This document shows positions 61,485 to 64,000 of a stretch of 64,000 nt of DNA, piece by piece (the first letter of the stretch is position 1; every line of letters starts with the position of its first letter). This stretch comes from Hevea brasiliensis. Its lineage: Eukaryota > Streptophyta > Magnoliopsida > Malpighiales > Euphorbiaceae. The translations under genes were made by a program, and so were the position numbers. The stretch is from positions 7,220,103 to 7,284,102 of the forward strand of contig NC_079502.1 of the NCBI RefSeq assembly GCF_030052815.1, given 5' to 3'. A model generated the notes under the pieces. The model had not been told where the DNA came from, searched no databases, and saw only the letters and a list, made by a program, of their open reading frames with translations.

Positions 61485-63756
61485 CTTCTGTTTTACTTTT
61501 GTTCAATCTTGTAGGACCTTTTCTTTGTAAATATATTCAAACATTTATAGTTTGTTTTGGATTATGTTTGTTTATTCTGAATTAGTTTGTTTTAAATTCT
61601 GTTTTTCTTGAAGTTTTATTAGATAGCTATTACATTAGTCTTCTTTGATTTTCATTGCACTTATTGCCCTTTTGTACATATTTGCCCATACTCTGTATAT
61701 ATTTCAATACTTCTACTGCTAGTTGTACATTTCCCTTGCCAATTCCCATGCAGCAGCTTTTGTATACATTGCACAGGTTGTATTCCCCTTATGCAACTGT
61801 TTTGCATAGCCTGTGCAACCCTTTCTGCAACTTATGCAACACTGCACAGGTTGTATTTCCCTTATGCAACTGTCCTGCATAGCCTATGCAACATATATTG
61901 CCTCTTATGCAGCACCGCACGGCTTATGCACCTTACTTATGCACATGTTCTGGACAGCACTTCACTCTGCATAACCTGTGCAGTTTCTTATGCATCCCTT
62001 TATCTTGAATTCTCATCTGCTACATACCAGGTAACTCTTTCTTTTTGCTCTTAATCTTTACAATTCCTGGTAATTACCATTTACTTTAACTTTTGATAAC
62101 ACATTGCATGAGACATTGAGGACAATGTCCAATTTTGAGTTTGGGGGTGCACATTCTGATTTTTGGTTTATTTTTGCTTCATTTTTCACATTTTGAGTAT
62201 AGGAACATCTCATCCCATTTCATTTACATATATTGTAAATATTTTACATATATTTCCACACATACATATACATAACACATTTACACACACATTATACATC
62301 ACTTAGAAATTGTACACATTGCATACAAATAGACTCCCTCCATTTAGTTAATGCATTACTCATTTTAGGAATCATGCATCATGCATTAAAATCTTTTGCC
62401 AAATCCCTTGAGTATTGAAAATGTGCCTATGAGAGTGATTTGACTCACCCTTTAGTTGGGTTTGTGGATTGAAAGTTTCCTAAAAGGTGCAAGGTTTTGA
62501 AGTGTCTATCCCTTGCCTATATCTTCTTAGCCAAAAAGCCACCCAACTAGTCATTTGGAGATGAAAGTGTTTAGAGGGAGTTATTGGATATAAGGTAGTC
62601 AAATGATGTCTCACCAATCCTAGAACAAATTTTCTAAACCTTTCAAGGCGAAATACCAGCTTATACTTGAAAAGAGAAATGATTAGGCATTCTTTGATTT
62701 AAACCCTCTCATTTTAAACCTTTGGCCTTTTTTTCCTAATTAAAATTAACCCTTGCAAACCCCTTTAAACCTTTTTATTCCTAATTTTTCTTGAAACCCT
62801 TATTGCTACCTAGCCAATGAACCAAACACTCCAACCTTTTTCATGAGAATAATATTGAATATTAGGTACACTTTCTAAAAATAATAGAAATAAAAATAAA
62901 AAAAAAGAAAAAAAATATACAATAAAAGGGAGAAGAAGTGCTTGTCATCTTGTAAAAGTGCTAGTATATGTGCTTTTCACTATTGCCATTCGAAATGAAA
63001 GAAATCCACCCAAAGTATTAAAAGAAATGAGTTTGGGGGTGGCAAATTTTAGGGACAATTATCAAAAGAAAATACAAAATGCAAGTTTAAAAAATCAAAT
63101 GTCCCTCATTTTTATGTGTTTTGTAAACTATGCTAGCACTTGACAATTCTCATTATGTATTTCTCTCCTCCACTTATATATATAAAAAAAAAGAAGAGAA
63201 AAAGAAAAAAATGTAATAAAATAAAAAGGTGTACCTTATGTTGTCAAAATTGAAAATATTCTCATGCTTTGAACCCTTTTTTTACCCATTTTTCTTCTTA
63301 GCCTCATTTTGAACCCCATGGCCCCATTACATCCCTAAAAAGACCTTTGATCTCTTGATAGTACTTGCTACATTAGTGGAGATGGGAGTAGGGAATTTGC
63401 CTATGGGATTGGAAAACTATTCATCTATTCATTCAATTCTATCATTCCATGTTGAGATACTTTGGTTATCAATTGTCCTAGAATTCTTTTTGAGCATGAC
63501 TATCTCTTTTGATTTGTTGGTTTGGGGATTTTGAATGATAATTGACTTGATGGCTAAGCGGTGAAAGCTTGGATAAGCATTAGATTCTTTGCATTTTGAA
63601 GGATGGGTATATGGATTGTTGGTATGGCTAAAGGTGTGTTTAGTTACTTTAGTAGGTAATTTTCATAGCTCTTTGGATAAGGCACCCCTAAAAATTTTTT
63701 GCATTTCATTTTAAAGTTTGCTTGAGGACAAGCAAAAGCTTGAGTTTGGGGGTATT
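61485..63756 (+). other. 3' untranslated part of the Athila-like element
   Basis: No gene. It contains GCATAG/TATGCA repeats (61765-61990), a first TTGAGTTTGGGGGTGC tract at about 62136, AT-rich and A-rich stretches, and the second tract just before the 3' LTR. Long non-coding 3' regions are normal for Athila elements. Confidence 0.7.
63741..63756 (+). other. Polypurine-tract region of the Athila-like element
   Basis: TGAGTTTGGGGGTATT directly before the 3' LTR; the G-run is the likely plus-strand primer. A near copy lies about 1.6 kb upstream at 62136. Confidence 0.6.
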
Positions 63757-64000
63757 TGATGCATACATTTTGCATAGTCATTTTGGTCTAATTTTATAAC
63801 CATTTTTATTTGATTATTAGTCATTTTTAGCTAATTTCATTAGTTAATTAGTTAGTTTTTCATAGTTGTCAATTTTGCATTAATTTGTAATTTTTACTTT
63901 GTTTTGTAGGAAAAATGGTGTTTTTGAAGGACTGAAGAGAATTTTGCCATTGAGGAGTGTCTTCTACAGCCAAAGATGTCAAAAATAAGTTTTCAAGCTG
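63757..64000 (+). repeat. 3' LTR of the Athila-like element (first 244 bp)
   Basis: Identical to 51454-51697 apart from one C/T difference near the end. The LTR and its outer target duplication continue beyond the window. Confidence 0.95.

Larger units (their letters stand above)
51454..64000 (+). mobile_element. Young Ty3/gypsy Athila-like retrotransposon
   Basis: The 5' LTR is 51454-53069, followed by a tRNA-Asp type primer site, gag-pol at 53207-57967, a repeat array, an env-like region, and the 3' LTR starting at 63757 and running off the window. The first 244 bases of the two LTRs differ at one position only (AAAACAAG against AAAATAAG), so insertion was very recent. Gag type, primer site, TTTGGGGGT tract before the 3' LTR and a second ORF after pol all point to the Athila group. 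Confidence 0.93.

Overview
The window is a stretch of nuclear DNA from a flowering plant, very probably a woody eudicot. It has spliced genes, very AT-rich intergenic DNA, a TDIF-type CLE peptide gene and typical plant transposon families. I suspect the order Malpighiales (Euphorbiaceae-like) from general feel only; the sequence I can read does not prove it.

Region 1 (1-19 kb) is mostly non-coding. It holds a fragment resembling the LTR of a Tat-type retrotransposon (1-2.25 kb), a 205-bp tandem duplication, long AT-rich spacers, and one clearly intact host gene: a CLE41/CLE44-type (TDIF) peptide precursor at 11160-11507. A complete non-autonomous hAT element with an 8-bp target duplication lies at 13638-14725, and a decayed Copia gag at about 18.1-18.7 kb.

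Region 2 (19.6-25.6 kb) is a receptor-like cytoplasmic kinase gene (PBL/RLCK-VII type). It has lost its activation-segment end, carries DFR in place of DFG, and is split by a young 4.4-kb Copia element (209/224-bp LTRs, 5-bp target duplication GCTGC).

Region 3 (about 25.9-51.45 kb) is a nested transposon complex. The outer layer appears to be a Mutator-like (MULE) DNA transposon carrying a plant-mobile-domain (PMD, MAIN/MAIL-like) gene on + and an MURA-type transposase gene on -, plus an unidentified spliced - strand locus. Between them sits an LTR-derived segment (about 32.74-42.23 kb), itself interrupted by a 6.2-kb unit (33236-39461). A second copy of that unit (44761-50747, opposite orientation) splits the transposase gene. 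Both units start TG, end CA and have perfect 5-bp target duplications. They carry a PF04195-like plus coiled-coil gene behind their own TATA box, yet show no terminal direct repeats. The best reading is gene-bearing solo LTRs of a very large LTR retrotransposon, or an unusual non-autonomous element.

Region 4 (51.45 kb to the end) is a very young Ty3/gypsy Athila-like element. It has a 1616-bp 5' LTR, a tRNA-Asp type primer site, an uninterrupted 1586-codon gag-pol frame, an array of 73-bp palindrome-bearing repeats, a decayed env-like/plant transposon ORF, and the first 244 bp of the 3' LTR. The gag-pol frame lacks the reverse transcriptase palm, has an RNase H Asp-to-Tyr change and has lost a zinc-finger Cys in integrase. 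The element therefore probably moved with enzymes supplied by relatives.

Only the CLE gene looks like a working host gene. The kinase, PMD gene and transposase are pseudogenes whose stops look mostly like C-to-T decay.
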